DNA of 64,000 nt, taken from NCBI RefSeq assembly GCF_000169155.1, contig NZ_AAWL01000003.1, forward strand, positions 62,001-126,000, written 5' to 3'. Below are positions 53,493-62,875 of this stretch, piece after piece. The stretch comes from Thermosinus carboxydivorans Nor1. Its GTDB lineage: Bacteria > Bacillota > Negativicutes > Sporomusales > Thermosinaceae. The stretch's first letter is position 1, and every line of letters starts with the position of its first letter. The position numbers were made by a program, and so were the translations under genes. The notes under the pieces were generated by a model. That model was not told the DNA's origin, did not search any database, and saw only the letters and a list, made by a program, of their open reading frames with translations.

Positions 53493-55136
53493 ATGCGCAA
53501 AATCATTCACGACCCTATTTTATTGGTAACTATTATTCTCGTTATTTGTTCATTGGTCTTGTTTATCGTCTGGCCGCTGTACGCGGTGCTCAAAGAGGGG
53601 ATAGTGACGGCGGAAGGCGACCTGACGCTTCAATATTATCGTGATGTTTTCCGGCAGGACGAAAACGTCCGGGTACTTGTCAACACCGTGATGGCAGGGG
53701 TGGTCGTCAGCTTTTTTGCCACGACCGTGGGCTTTTTGTTCGCTTACGCCGATGCGTTTCTTAATATCCCTTTTAAACGCCTATTCAACATTTTGGCCTT
53801 TCTGCCCATCATTTCGCCGCCCTTTGCCCTGGCGATGTCCTTCATCATGTTGTTCGGTCAGCGGGGCTTTATTACTTACAGCTTGCTGGGCATCAAGGAT
53901 GCCAACGTGTACGGTTTTACCGGCCTGGTGGTTGTACAGGTTCTCACTTTTTTTCCTATTGCCTATCTCGTGCTGGCCGGCTTGATGCGAAAAATCGACC
54001 CGTCTTATGAGGAGGCGGCCCGCAACATGGGCGCTTCCCGCTGGCATATTTTCCGGACCATTATTCTGCCGCTGCTTACGCCCGGTATTGCCAATGCCTT
54101 CTTGCTGGTGTTTATTCAAACGGTGGCCGATTTTGGCAATGCCATGGTGATTGGCGGCAATTTTACCACCCTGGCCGCGAAGATTTATCTCCAGGCCATG
54201 GGAAACTACGATATCAAGGGTGGTACGGCGCTGGCGACGGTGCTGCTCAGCCTTTCGGTCCTTATGTTTATTGTTCAGAAATACTGGGTGGGGGAAAGGT
54301 CATATGTTACTGTTACCGGCAAGCCGTCCCGCCAGCGCGAACTGGTCACCGACCGTTCCCTGAACTGGCTGATTGGTCTGCCCTGTTTTTTGGTCAGCCT
54401 GTTCGTCCTGGTGCTCTATATTCTTATTCCTTACGGTTCGTTTACCAACCTGTGGGGTATCGACTATACACCGACGCTGAAGCATTATGAATATATCTTT
54501 TCTTTGGGTCTAAAACCAATTCTTGATACCACCTATCTCTCGCTGTTGTCCATGCCCATGACCGGTATTCTGAGTATGATTATCGCATTTCTCATCGTGC
54601 GCAAGCGCTTTTTCGGCCGTAAGGCAATCGAGTTTATTTCGATGCTGTCAATGGCCGTCCCCGGCACCGTCATTGGCATGGGCTACGTGCTGGCCTATAA
54701 TGAACCGCCGCTGGTGCTTACCGGTACGGCAACCATCATTCTTATTGCCTTTATTTTCCGCAACATGCCGGTCGGTATCCGCGCTGGCGTAGCATCCCTG
54801 CAGCAGATTGACCCGTCCATCGAGGAAGCGGCCCAAGACCTTGGCGCCAACGCGTTCAAAGTGTTTACTTCGATTACTATTCCGCTGATTAAGTCGGCCT
54901 TTTTCAGCGGCTTGGTTTACAGTTTCGTCCGCAGCATGACGGCAGTCAGTGCCGTTATTTTCCTGGTTTCGGCCAGCTACAACCTGCTGACGGTAGCTAT
55001 TATGAGCCAGGTCGATGTCGGGCGGTTGGGGGTAGCGGCGGCCTATTCCACCGTTCTCATTGTCATTGTCCTGGTAGTAACGGGCATGCTTAAGTTCGTG
55101 TTCAATCGCATGGGAATAAATGTCGAGGGTGTGTAA
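53493..55136 (+). CDS. ABC transporter permease, fused FbpB-type
   Basis: 547-residue membrane protein with two copies of the binding-protein-dependent permease domain in tandem, about 12 helices. The two EAA loops are visible as YEEAARNMGASRWHIFRTIILPLLTPGI and IEEAAQDLGANAFKVFTSITIPLIKSA. This double-length form is typical of FbpB/SfuB iron permeases. Operon with the binding protein and the ATPase. Confidence 0.9.
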   Translation: MRKIIHDPILLVTIILVICSLVLFIVWPLYAVLKEGIVTAEGDLTLQYYRDVFRQDENVRVLVNTVMAGVVVSFFATTVGFLFAYADAFLNIPFKRLFNILAFLPIISPPFALAMSFIMLFGQRGFITYSLLGIKDANVYGFTGLVVVQVLTFFPIAYLVLAGLMRKIDPSYEEAARNMGASRWHIFRTIILPLLTPGIANAFLLVFIQTVADFGNAMVIGGNFTTLAAKIYLQAMGNYDIKGGTALATVLLSLSVLMFIVQKYWVGERSYVTVTGKPSRQRELVTDRSLNWLIGLPCFLVSLFVLVLYILIPYGSFTNLWGIDYTPTLKHYEYIFSLGLKPILDTTYLSLLSMPMTGILSMIIAFLIVRKRFFGRKAIEFISMLSMAVPGTVIGMGYVLAYNEPPLVLTGTATIILIAFIFRNMPVGIRAGVASLQQIDPSIEEAAQDLGANAFKVFTSITIPLIKSAFFSGLVYSFVRSMTAVSAVIFLVSASYNLLTVAIMSQVDVGRLGVAAAYSTVLIVIVLVVTGMLKFVFNRMGINVEGV

Positions 55137-55157
55137 AGTTTTGAGGGGGAAAACAAA

Positions 55158-56240
55158 TTGAAAAATTCGAAAAGCGTTCGCCTGCAAAATCTGGTGAAAC
55201 GGTATAACGGTGCGGCCGGCCGGGGCGTATTGGCCGTTAACGATGTAACGCTTGATGTCTCGGCGGGTGAGTTTGTTACCTTGCTGGGGCCTTCCGGCTG
55301 CGGCAAAACGACTATTTTACGCATGATCGCCGGCTTTGAAACACCGACAAGCGGCAATATTTATATTGGCGGCGAGGAAGTAACTCGCCTTACCCCGGAC
55401 AAACGCGACACGGCGATGGTGTTCCAGAGCTACGCGTTGTTTCCGCACCTTACCATTTTTGAGAATATCGCCTACGGTCTACGTATCAAAAAAATGAAAG
55501 ACAGCGACATCCGCGCCAAAGTCAACCATATTCTTGAATTAGTAGGCCTTACCGGCCTGGAAGGGCGCTACCCCAACCAGCTTTCCGGAGGCCAGCAGCA
55601 GCGGGTGGCCTTAGCTCGGTCGCTGGTGATGGAACCGTCGGTTCTGCTGTTCGATGAGCCGCTGTCAAACTTGGACGCCAAGCTCAGGGTGCATATGCGC
55701 GGTGAAATTCGGCGGATTCAACGCGATATTGGCATTACCAGCATTTATGTGACCCATGACCAAGCCGAAGCCATGAGCATGTCTGACCGGATTGTCATTA
55801 TGAACCAAGGGAATATTGAACAAATTGGCTCGCCCTTTGAAATTTACACTCGGCCGCGGACCAAGTTTGTCGCCGATTTCATCGGCATGGCTAACATCCT
55901 GGCCGGCGAGGTCGTTGCCGCCGGCAATGGGATGGCCACTGTCAGCTTCCTCGGCCAGACCTTCACGGTCGCGACCGACCTTGTACTCAGTCCAGGCGAA
56001 CCGGTGAGCGTGGTCCTGCGGCCGGAAACGCTTAGGCTGGCTACTGAAGGGCCGCTTGCTGTGCAAGTTGCGGCTTCGGTGTTCATGGGGGCATATCAGG
56101 AGTATAAAATTACTGCCGGTGGTCAAAGCCTAACCGTCATCGATTATGATCCGGTCCAAAAGGCCGCCTTTCAGGCCGGCGACCGGGCGGCTCTCTTGAT
56201 AAGGCGCGAAAGCGTTCATATATTGAAGTCTGCACAGTGA
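55158..56240 (+). CDS. ABC transporter ATPase, FbpC/PotA-type
   Basis: 360-residue ATPase. Walker A GPSGCGKTT, Q-loop, signature LSGGQQQRVALARSL, Walker B VLLFDEPLSNLDAKL, switch His in YVTHDQAEA, and a C-terminal TOBE-type regulatory domain. It energises the FbpB-like permease. The start is TTG at 55158, preceded by GAGGGGGAA, with no ATG or GTG that fits better. A strong terminator follows. Confidence 0.9.
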   Translation: MKNSKSVRLQNLVKRYNGAAGRGVLAVNDVTLDVSAGEFVTLLGPSGCGKTTILRMIAGFETPTSGNIYIGGEEVTRLTPDKRDTAMVFQSYALFPHLTIFENIAYGLRIKKMKDSDIRAKVNHILELVGLTGLEGRYPNQLSGGQQQRVALARSLVMEPSVLLFDEPLSNLDAKLRVHMRGEIRRIQRDIGITSIYVTHDQAEAMSMSDRIVIMNQGNIEQIGSPFEIYTRPRTKFVADFIGMANILAGEVVAAGNGMATVSFLGQTFTVATDLVLSPGEPVSVVLRPETLRLATEGPLAVQVAASVFMGAYQEYKITAGGQSLTVIDYDPVQKAAFQAGDRAALLIRRESVHILKSAQ

Positions 56241-56274
56241 CCTTTTAATTCAAGATATTGAGCCCTATCTAGCG

Positions 56275-56308
56275 ACAAGGGGACAGGTGTGCTGTCTCCT
56301 TGTTTTTA
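56275..56308 (+). terminator. Terminator of the ABC transporter operon
   Basis: ACAAGGGGACA / TGTCTCCTTGT stem followed by TTTTT. The stretch 56309-56541 beyond holds only a probable promoter area for the next gene that I cannot define. Confidence 0.82.
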
Positions 56309-56541
56309 TGGTAGCACCGAAGCTGTGCCTATCATCCGGACCGAGTCTAAAGGACAATTATGCAATGCTTGACGCAGGTGGGCAAATGAAAACTACACGT
56401 TTTACAATAATGTCCCCGTGACATGCGTGACACGGTGGTGGTATATTTGTTCGGCAAAGTTTGATACAATAATTAAATAGGCCCCGCTAGACTTTTAGCG
56501 AGTAGAAGGGTATGCAGCTAAAATTTGAAAGAGAGGGATAT

Positions 56542-57192
56542 ATGTTGCTCAGAGAACTATCAATCCATGAATTTGCCGCGCAGCTCGCGTCACGTCAGCC
56601 GGCGCCGGGCGGTGGCAGCGCTGCCGCCGTGTCCGGCCTCTTAGGTGTTAGCTTGCTAGAAATGGTAGTGAATCTGTCGTTGGGGCGTCCGGATTTAGCG
56701 GAGTACGCCGACATGCTTGTCGAACGGCAAAAAGGCTTGGCTGTATTACATAAAAAACTGGAAGAACTCATTGACCGTGATGCTGACGCTTTTTCGGCGG
56801 TAATAGCGGCCTATGGGCTGCCGAAGGCAACGGCGGAGGAGAAAGAGGCGCGGGCGGCCCAAATCCAGCAAGCGCTGCGGCAGGCGGCGGAGGTACCTAC
56901 CGAAGTAGCGCGGGCCGCGCTGGAAAGCCTGGAAATTGGCAAGTCGCTGCTGGGGAAAATCAACGCTCATGTGGTCAGCGACCTTATGATTGGCGTGCTC
57001 TTAAGTTATAACGCCGTGACGGCCGCGCTTCTTAATACGGCCATCAATTTGCCGGCCTTGCGGGACCAGGCGGTAGTCGCGGCCCTAAGAGGCCAAATTC
57101 ATGTTTTGCGCACCGCGGCGGACGAGCTGTATAAAACTGTTGCGGACGAAGTGTACAGTACGGAAACCTTTGCCGTCATGCGGATGGACTAA
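56542..57192 (+). CDS. Cyclodeaminase/cyclohydrolase family protein
   Basis: About 216 residues of the FTCD_C family (formiminotetrahydrofolate cyclodeaminase / methenyl-THF cyclohydrolase fold), recognised by QPAPGGGSAAAVSGLLGVSLLEMV and a long helical body. It would act on one-carbon folate intermediates, although single-domain members are poorly characterised. The ATG at 56542 follows GAGAGGG and is preferred to the upstream ATG. Single gene with its own terminator. Confidence 0.85.
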   Translation: MLLRELSIHEFAAQLASRQPAPGGGSAAAVSGLLGVSLLEMVVNLSLGRPDLAEYADMLVERQKGLAVLHKKLEELIDRDADAFSAVIAAYGLPKATAEEKEARAAQIQQALRQAAEVPTEVARAALESLEIGKSLLGKINAHVVSDLMIGVLLSYNAVTAALLNTAINLPALRDQAVVAALRGQIHVLRTAADELYKTVADEVYSTETFAVMRMD

Positions 57193-57210
57193 AGCAAAAA
57201 TGGGAAAAAG

Positions 57211-57250
57211 TTAACACCGGTTGCGAAAAGGGCGGCCGGTGTTAATTTTT
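57211..57250 (+). terminator. Terminator after the cyclodeaminase-like gene
   Basis: TTAACACCGG / CCGGTGTTAA stem followed by a T run. Confidence 0.8.
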
Positions 57251-57317
57251 GAACGGCATGAGAATGGGCTGTTTGGTAGACACTAAATTTGAAGCGGCAT
57301 GAAAGGAGTTGAAAAGA

Positions 57318-57767
57318 GTGGCCAAACGGTATCCCGGTTTTCACAAATATGTTGGTTTGAACGGCTGTTACCGCGTCGAATACGATGGCGATGTACCGGT
57401 AGTCGAAGTGTATCTGCGGAGCGTGCCGTCCTTCGAGGCCGACTCTGGCGATGGCGAACTCATTCTGCCCGATCCGACCAACCGCCGTTATCCTGACATT
57501 GTCTTTGTGCTGGACGAAGACGAAGATTACTGGACGGTCGTTTCCATGGAAGTGCCGTCGTTCGGGATGGATGGCGTGAGTGAATTTTTGACGGCCCTGC
57601 TGGCGCAGGATGCCGACCTCACTCAGCCGGACGAACTGCTGACTACCTTGCAGCAGCTATTAGAAGAGCGGGACGCCGTATGGGGCGAGCTGCCGGTGGA
57701 CATTGAGACGCGGTACGATGCGGCCAAATTGACGGGTCGGTGGCTGCATTACCATCCGGGGATATAA
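57318..57767 (+). CDS. Unknown acidic protein
   Basis: 149 residues, soluble and acidic, no signal or membrane helix. Not recognised. It is distinguished by a VGLNGCYRVEYDGDVPVVEVYLR segment and an acidic FVLDEDEDYWTVVSMEVPSF stretch. The C-terminus is RWLHYHPGI. The GTG at 57318 is chosen nine bases after AAAGGAG. Single gene ending in a bidirectional terminator shared with tex. Confidence 0.65.
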   Translation: MAKRYPGFHKYVGLNGCYRVEYDGDVPVVEVYLRSVPSFEADSGDGELILPDPTNRRYPDIVFVLDEDEDYWTVVSMEVPSFGMDGVSEFLTALLAQDADLTQPDELLTTLQQLLEERDAVWGELPVDIETRYDAAKLTGRWLHYHPGI

Positions 57768-57771
57768 CGAA

Positions 57772-57798
57772 AAGCCGGGGCATATGTCCCGGCTTTGG
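57772..57798. terminator. Bidirectional terminator between convergent genes
   Basis: AAAGCCGGG / CCCGGCTTT perfect stem, with T/A runs suited to either strand, between the unknown protein and tex. Confidence 0.75.
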
Positions 57799-57807
57799 TG
57801 CGCATTG

Positions 57808-59979
57808 CTATTTTTGGGCTTGCTTGAGACTGAGGGCGATGCGGCTCCGGGCCTCATCGACGCTGAGGACTATGCATTCTACGATGTCGCCGACGGCGAC
57901 GATGTCAAGGGGGTGGCGGAAGGGCTTGTGACTGAGTTCGGAGCGATGAATAAGGCCGTTGGTCTTGAGACCGATGTCGACAAACACGCCGAAGTCGGTG
58001 ACATTATGTACCGTTCCTTTGACCAGGGTACCGGGCGTAATGTCCGAGAGTTTGACAATATTTTTGCGCGTCAGCGGCGGCGGCAGCTCCTCGCGCGGGT
58101 CGCGGCCCGGCTTGGCCAGGGCGGCGAGGATGTCCCGCACGGTGGGCTCGCCGGCGCCAAGGTCGGCGGCCAACTGGCCGGCATCGGCTTTGGCCAGCTG
58201 GCTCTGCAAGGCGCGCAGCCGCTGGCGGTCGGTCAGGTCGGCTAAGGAGAAGCCCAATTTCGCCAAGACCGCTTCGGCGATAGGGTAAGACTCGGGATGT
58301 ACCGGCGTATTGTCCAAGGGGTTGGCGCCGCCCTTGATTCGCAAAAAGCCGGCGCATTGGGTGAAGGCCGCCGGTCCGAGACGGGGGACTTTCCGGAGCT
58401 GGTCCCGGCTCTGGAAGGGGCCGTTGGCGTCGCGAAACGCAACAATGTTTTTGGCCACGCTCGCATTGATGCCGGCGACATACTGCAGCAGGGCGGGCGA
58501 AGCAGTGTTAAGCTCGACGCCCACATGGTTGACACAAGACTCGACAACGGCGGTGAGGGCGCTGGCCAGTTCTTTTTGGTTGACATCATGCTGGTATTGG
58601 CCGACGCCGATTGATTTGGGATCGATCTTGACCAGTTCGGCCAGCGGATCTTGCACGCGGCGGGCGATAGATACGGCGCCGCGCAGGGAGACATCAAGAT
58701 CAGGCAATTCGTCCTTGGCCAGTTTTGAGGCCGAATATACCGAGGCGCCGGCTTCGTTGACAATGAGGTAATGGATAGGGAGCTGATGGTCGTTGATGAG
58801 ACGGGCGACAAACTCCTCGGTCTCATAGGAAGCGGTACCGTTGCCGATGGCGATGAGGGTGACGCCGTAGCTCTCGATTGTCGCCAGCGCCTCCTTTACC
58901 GCCCGTTCCCGCTGAGCGTCGCTGTGCGTTAGATATAAGGTACCGGTGGCGAGCACCGTGCCGGTGGGGCTGACCACTGCCATTTTGCAGCCGGTGCGGT
59001 AGCCAGGGTCGAGCCCCATGACGGTGTGGCCGGCCAGGGGCGGTTGCAGCAGGAGTTGGCGGAGGTTGAGGGCAAAGACGCGAATGGCCTGTTTTTCGGC
59101 GTTTTCGGTTAGCAGCGAGCGGATTTCCCGCTCCAGGGCGGGAAACAAGAGTCGCTTGTAACCGTCGGTAATGGCGGCGCGGAGGTGGTCGGCGAAGATC
59201 GAGGGTCTGGTGACTACTTCATTCGTAATCCGCGCGATGTTTGCCTCATGGGGGGCAACCAGGTCGACTTTCAAAATATCCTTTGCTTCGCCGCGGTTGA
59301 CGGCCAAAATGCGGTGGGACGGCATGCGTTTGACCGGTTCGCGGTATTCCTTATAGTTCAGGAACTCCTTACCTGCTGTTTCATCAACAGCCAGGGAGGT
59401 GACGATTTCCGCCTTGTCCCACAGTTCTTTGCGCAACAAGGCCCGGAAGTCGGCCCGCTCGCTTATCCACTCGGCGATGATGTCCATAGCGCCGGCCAGG
59501 GCGGCATCGGCGTCAGGTACGTCCTTGGCCGGGTCGATAAACTCCGCGGCTACGGCGAGCGGATCGCCGTCCGTCATTTCCTGGGCCAGCATAATTTCCG
59601 CGAGCGGCTCAAGCCCCCGCTCGCGCGCGATCTGGGCGCGGGTGCGTTTTTTCGGGCGGAAGGGGAGGTACAGGTCTTCCACTTCCTGCAGCTTGGTGGC
59701 GGCGGTGATGGCAGCGGCCAGCTCAGGCGTTAGTTTGCCCTGCTCGGCAATGCTGGCTATAACTTCTTCCTGACGCTTTACCAGGTTGCGCAGGTACTGC
59801 ATCCGGTCCAAAACCGTCCGAAGCTGTTCTTCGTTAAGTTCGCCGGTTGCTTCTTTGCGGTAGCGGGCGATAAAGGGAACGGTATTGCCATCGTCTAATA
59901 ATTTTATGGCGGCCTCTACTTGCTGCGGTCTTACGCCCAGTTCACGGGCAATGAAAGCGGGAATTTCGGCAAGTTGCAT
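57808..59979 (-). CDS. tex: Tex-family RNA-binding transcription accessory protein
   Basis: 723-residue Tex protein, full length. N-terminal Tex HTH-like region (VEAAIKLLDDGNTVPFIARYRKEATGEL), a YqgF-like RNase H fold (GLDPGYRTGCKMAVV), helix-hairpin-helix repeats (VAGINASVAKNIVAFRDANGPF) and a C-terminal S1 domain (LVKGTVHNVTDFGVFVDIGLKTNGLIH). It binds nucleic acid and modulates transcription or stress tolerance. Encoded alone on the minus strand. Confidence 0.95.
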   Translation of the reverse strand: MQLAEIPAFIARELGVRPQQVEAAIKLLDDGNTVPFIARYRKEATGELNEEQLRTVLDRMQYLRNLVKRQEEVIASIAEQGKLTPELAAAITAATKLQEVEDLYLPFRPKKRTRAQIARERGLEPLAEIMLAQEMTDGDPLAVAAEFIDPAKDVPDADAALAGAMDIIAEWISERADFRALLRKELWDKAEIVTSLAVDETAGKEFLNYKEYREPVKRMPSHRILAVNRGEAKDILKVDLVAPHEANIARITNEVVTRPSIFADHLRAAITDGYKRLLFPALEREIRSLLTENAEKQAIRVFALNLRQLLLQPPLAGHTVMGLDPGYRTGCKMAVVSPTGTVLATGTLYLTHSDAQRERAVKEALATIESYGVTLIAIGNGTASYETEEFVARLINDHQLPIHYLIVNEAGASVYSASKLAKDELPDLDVSLRGAVSIARRVQDPLAELVKIDPKSIGVGQYQHDVNQKELASALTAVVESCVNHVGVELNTASPALLQYVAGINASVAKNIVAFRDANGPFQSRDQLRKVPRLGPAAFTQCAGFLRIKGGANPLDNTPVHPESYPIAEAVLAKLGFSLADLTDRQRLRALQSQLAKADAGQLAADLGAGEPTVRDILAALAKPGRDPREELPPPLTRKNIVKLSDITPGTLVKGTVHNVTDFGVFVDIGLKTNGLIHRSELSHKPFRHPLDIVAVGDIVECIVLSVDEARSRIALSLKQAQK

Positions 59980-60061
59980 TGTTTCACCAACTTTTTTGTT
60001 TTTTACACGCCCCTATTATACCACAAAGATAATTATGCCAGTAAATTGGACCATTCCGGAT

Positions 60062-60126
60062 AGTGGTATGCGGTATGAAGTATGAGGTATGAAGTATGAA
60101 GTATGAGGTATGAGGTATGAGGTAAG
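60062..60126 (+). repeat. Short tandem repeat, GTATGAG/A heptamers
   Basis: About eight or nine consecutive copies of a seven-base unit (GGTATGA or AGTATGA) between tex and the MATE gene. Non-coding. The number of copies may vary by slippage. Confidence 0.85.
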
Positions 60127-60249
60127 TGAAAAGTTGTGGAATGATGTTGATTTCCATTGGTTGTGGGCCAATTTATTGGCAGGGAGGTTTTTACGGTTGC
60201 CGCTTTTCGGGGCGGATGTTTCACAGGGGTAAAAGCGGGGGATTTGGCA

Positions 60250-61572
60250 ATGTCACTATCAGCGGATTATATGCGACAGAGGATCCTAACGCTTGTTTGG
60301 CCGGTGGTCATGGAGGGGTTTGGCGTCATGCTGGTCGGTGTCGTCACAACGGCCATGGTCGGACAGTTCGGCGCCGTCAGCTTGTCTGCCGTGGGGCTGT
60401 CGACGATGGTCCAGGCGGCTTCGTCTATCATTTTCGCCGCAGCCGGCACCGGCGCAGCGGCCATCGTCGCCCGTGAGGCCGGGGCTGGCAACTGGGAAGC
60501 GGTGCGGGTCGTGGCCGGCCAGGGGGTACTCCTCGGCCTGGTCCTTGGTACGGTTCTGGGGGCTATCGGCTTTGCCGCGGCGCCGTATCTTTTTCTGGTG
60601 ACGAGCGCCGACCCTGCCGTTGCGCACCTGGCTGGCGAACTATTGCGTATCACCTTTGCTACCACGCCGCTATTTTTAGCCATGGCCGTGGCCAACAATG
60701 TCCTGCGGGCCATTGGCCTGACGCGGTTGACCTTTTATTTGACGGCAATAAATAATGTGCTGGCAATCCTCCTCGGCTATGTGCTGATTTTCGGCGTAGC
60801 CGGCCAGCCGCTGGGGGCGTATGGCGCGGCGTGGACAGCCTGTCTTACCCAGGCGTCAGGCGGCCTTTTGGCGCTGGGCGCACTAGCGGTAGTGCGGCAA
60901 ATTAGCCTGCGGTGGTGCCATGTGTTCATCATTCGGCGCGCCTATTTGGCCCGGATCGTGGACATCAGCCTGCCGGCCGGACTGGAGCAGCTGGCCATGC
61001 AGGGCGGCCGGATTGCCTTTACGTTTATGCTTGCCGGCGTGGGAGCGACCCAATTTGCCGCCCACCAGATCGCCCTCCAGGTGGAGTCCATTTCGTTTAT
61101 GCCAGGGTTTGGTTTTTCGGTTGCTGCTATGGCCTTGGTGGGCCAACATCTCGGGCGTGGCTTGCCGCACCGGGCGGTTCAGTATGCCGCGCTGACCAAC
61201 CGCATCGCGGTGCTGAGCATGACCATGATGGGCGTGATTTTTTTCTTTTTTGCCCGCCCGCTTACGGCGCTCTTTGTTAACGACCCGGGCGTAATTTATT
61301 GGGGTGCCCAGTGTGTGATGATTGCCGCCTTTGAGCAGCCCACCATAGCCATCACCTATACCCTGGGCGGGGCGATGCGCGGCGCCGGCGATACCCGCTG
61401 GCCGATGTATGTGACAATTACCGGCGTGTGGTTGGTACGATTGCCGCTGATTTATTTGTTCATCGTCTTATGGCGGTATGATGTGACAGCCGCCTGGGTA
61501 ATAACAGCCCTCGACTTTTTAGTGCGCAGCCTAATCCTCTGGCGGCGGTTTGTCAACACGAAATGGCAATAA
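60250..61572 (+). CDS. MATE family efflux transporter
   Basis: 440-residue, 12-helix multidrug/toxin extrusion protein (IVWPVVMEGFGVMLVG-like N-terminus, GTGAAAIVAREAGAGNWEAV, ALGAYGAAWTACLTQ-type loop, AHQIALQVESISFMPGFGFSVAAMALVGQHLG). It should exchange cations (Na+ or H+) for organic substrates. The ATG at 60250 is chosen because GCGGGGGA lies upstream and the preceding 31 in-frame residues are not MATE-like. Confidence 0.9.
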   Translation: MSLSADYMRQRILTLVWPVVMEGFGVMLVGVVTTAMVGQFGAVSLSAVGLSTMVQAASSIIFAAAGTGAAAIVAREAGAGNWEAVRVVAGQGVLLGLVLGTVLGAIGFAAAPYLFLVTSADPAVAHLAGELLRITFATTPLFLAMAVANNVLRAIGLTRLTFYLTAINNVLAILLGYVLIFGVAGQPLGAYGAAWTACLTQASGGLLALGALAVVRQISLRWCHVFIIRRAYLARIVDISLPAGLEQLAMQGGRIAFTFMLAGVGATQFAAHQIALQVESISFMPGFGFSVAAMALVGQHLGRGLPHRAVQYAALTNRIAVLSMTMMGVIFFFFARPLTALFVNDPGVIYWGAQCVMIAAFEQPTIAITYTLGGAMRGAGDTRWPMYVTITGVWLVRLPLIYLFIVLWRYDVTAAWVITALDFLVRSLILWRRFVNTKWQ

Positions 61573-61650
61573 ATGCAATTTTCTGTGCATATATTGGCGG
61601 CGTTAGCAATATATAACATATAGTAGTATATTTTTGTGGGGGTGACGCGA

Positions 61651-62001
61651 GTGGAAGCATTGTTGGCCAAGGTTACCGGCGTATTTTTGGTTGCCAAACC
61701 GTTTTTGGCGGCGGTTGTCCTCATCGCCCTGTTGGTGGGTATCGGCGACCGGGGCAGTAAATTGGCGCTCAGACGCAGCAGCCCCTGTCTGGCCGCGTTC
61801 TGCATTTTCGCCTTTGCCCTTGGCTCCGGCATGACGGCTTGGTTTTTAGTGCTGAAACCGTTCTTTGCCCTTTATGGCGCTCCGTTTGCCCTAAGCTATT
61901 CGCTTATTCTGATGTACTGGTCGTTCTGGCTGTTGGTGGGCGTGCTGGTGGCGGCAAAAAAACTGGTCTACGACGCGGCGCGGCGCGAGTTTCTCTCCTA
62001 A
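61651..62001 (+). CDS. Unknown small membrane protein
   Basis: About 116 residues with three predicted transmembrane helices (roughly 15-30, 45-65 and 80-100), not recognised. The GTG at 61651 has GGGGGTG nine bases before it. An earlier in-frame GTG at 61636 is possible. It may follow the MATE gene in one transcript and ends at a strong bidirectional terminator. Confidence 0.65.
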   Translation: MEALLAKVTGVFLVAKPFLAAVVLIALLVGIGDRGSKLALRRSSPCLAAFCIFAFALGSGMTAWFLVLKPFFALYGAPFALSYSLILMYWSFWLLVGVLVAAKKLVYDAARREFLS

Positions 62002-62005
62002 AACA

Positions 62006-62031
62006 AAGCACCTCCGGCCGGAGGTGCTTTG
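62006..62031. terminator. Bidirectional terminator between convergent genes
   Basis: AAAGCACCTCCGG / CCGGAGGTGCTTT perfect palindromic stem between the small membrane protein and the flavin reductase. Confidence 0.8.
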
Positions 62032-62041
62032 TGATTCTACG

Positions 62042-62605
62042 CTATTTATTTTTCGCAGTAAAGCCGTAGTCTGCCAGCTTGCGTTCGCCCAGCCCCCAGT
62101 ATTCGGCTCCATTAAGGGTAACGGGGCGCAATTTGCCGAAGTCAATGGTGCCGGCGGCGGTGAGGACGGACGCATCGGCCTGGATGTGGACGATTTCACC
62201 GATGAAAGTATGGTGGCTGCCCAGGCGCAGCGTCTCCCGCAAGACACATTCGAGGTTGACGGGACACTCGGCAATCGCCGGCGTCGTCACTTTTACCCCG
62301 GGGCTGGGGGTGAAGCCGGCGGCGGCAAATTTATCTACCTCGCGACCGGACACGACGCCACACAAATCAATGGCGGCAAGTTGGTTTTCGGTAGGGATGT
62401 TGATGATAAACTGTCTTGAGGCAGTAATTATACCGTAGCTGTAGCGGTCGGGCCGGAGGCAAATGCTTACCAGGGGCGGTCGCGCGCCGACGATGCCTGT
62501 CCAGGCAATGGCGGTAATATTAGGGCGGAAGCCGGGTGCGGCGCATGATACCAGGACGGTAGGCAAAGGAAAGAGCAGGGTAGTGGGCGTAAGGTGCTGT
62601 TTCAT
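62042..62605 (-). CDS. Flavin reductase family protein, second paralogue
   Basis: 187-residue FMN-binding split-barrel flavin reductase-like protein (VLVSCAAPGFRPNITAIAW, SICLRPDRYSYGIITASRQFIINIP, GVVSGREVDKFAAAGFTP). The residue pattern SGREVDKFAAAGFT closely parallels SGRDLDKFAAAGLT in the protein at 36009, so the two are paralogues. Donor and partner are unknown. AAGGAGG precedes the ATG. Confidence 0.86.
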   Translation of the reverse strand: MKQHLTPTTLLFPLPTVLVSCAAPGFRPNITAIAWTGIVGARPPLVSICLRPDRYSYGIITASRQFIINIPTENQLAAIDLCGVVSGREVDKFAAAGFTPSPGVKVTTPAIAECPVNLECVLRETLRLGSHHTFIGEIVHIQADASVLTAAGTIDFGKLRPVTLNGAEYWGLGERKLADYGFTAKNK

Positions 62606-62617
62606 AAAACCTCCTTA

Positions 62618-62734
62618 CTACATGGGGGTGATCGGCTGCTCGGCCAGCCGGACAAAAATGCCGACACTGCCCCAAATGAGCATCGCCAGGATGACGAAAA
62701 GGTAGGCTGATGCTGGCGGCAAGATGTATACCAT
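62618..62734 (-). pseudogene. N-terminal remnant of an EamA/DMT transporter
   Basis: 38 codons encode one hydrophobic helix with the EamA opening (LFVILAMLIWGSVGIFVRLA) and then stop just before the flavin reductase start. Full-length EamA transporters have ten helices and about 300 residues. No continuation is present, so this is probably the 5' stub of a deleted gene. A one-helix small protein is the alternative. Confidence 0.5.
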
Positions 62735-62875
62735 CCTTTCATGAACAAATTACATGCTTAATTCGGCTTGGTGGCGGACTCATCCTGCCAGGTCAGGGTT
62801 GCTTCCGATTTTCCAGTGCGTGATGCTTGCCACAGATAACCGAAACGGTGTATGCTCTGAAGGGGAGGTGCAAGA

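Noticed and set aside
60062-60126. CRISPR-like array
   Set aside because: The repeats are contiguous seven-base units with no spacers and no cas genes nearby.
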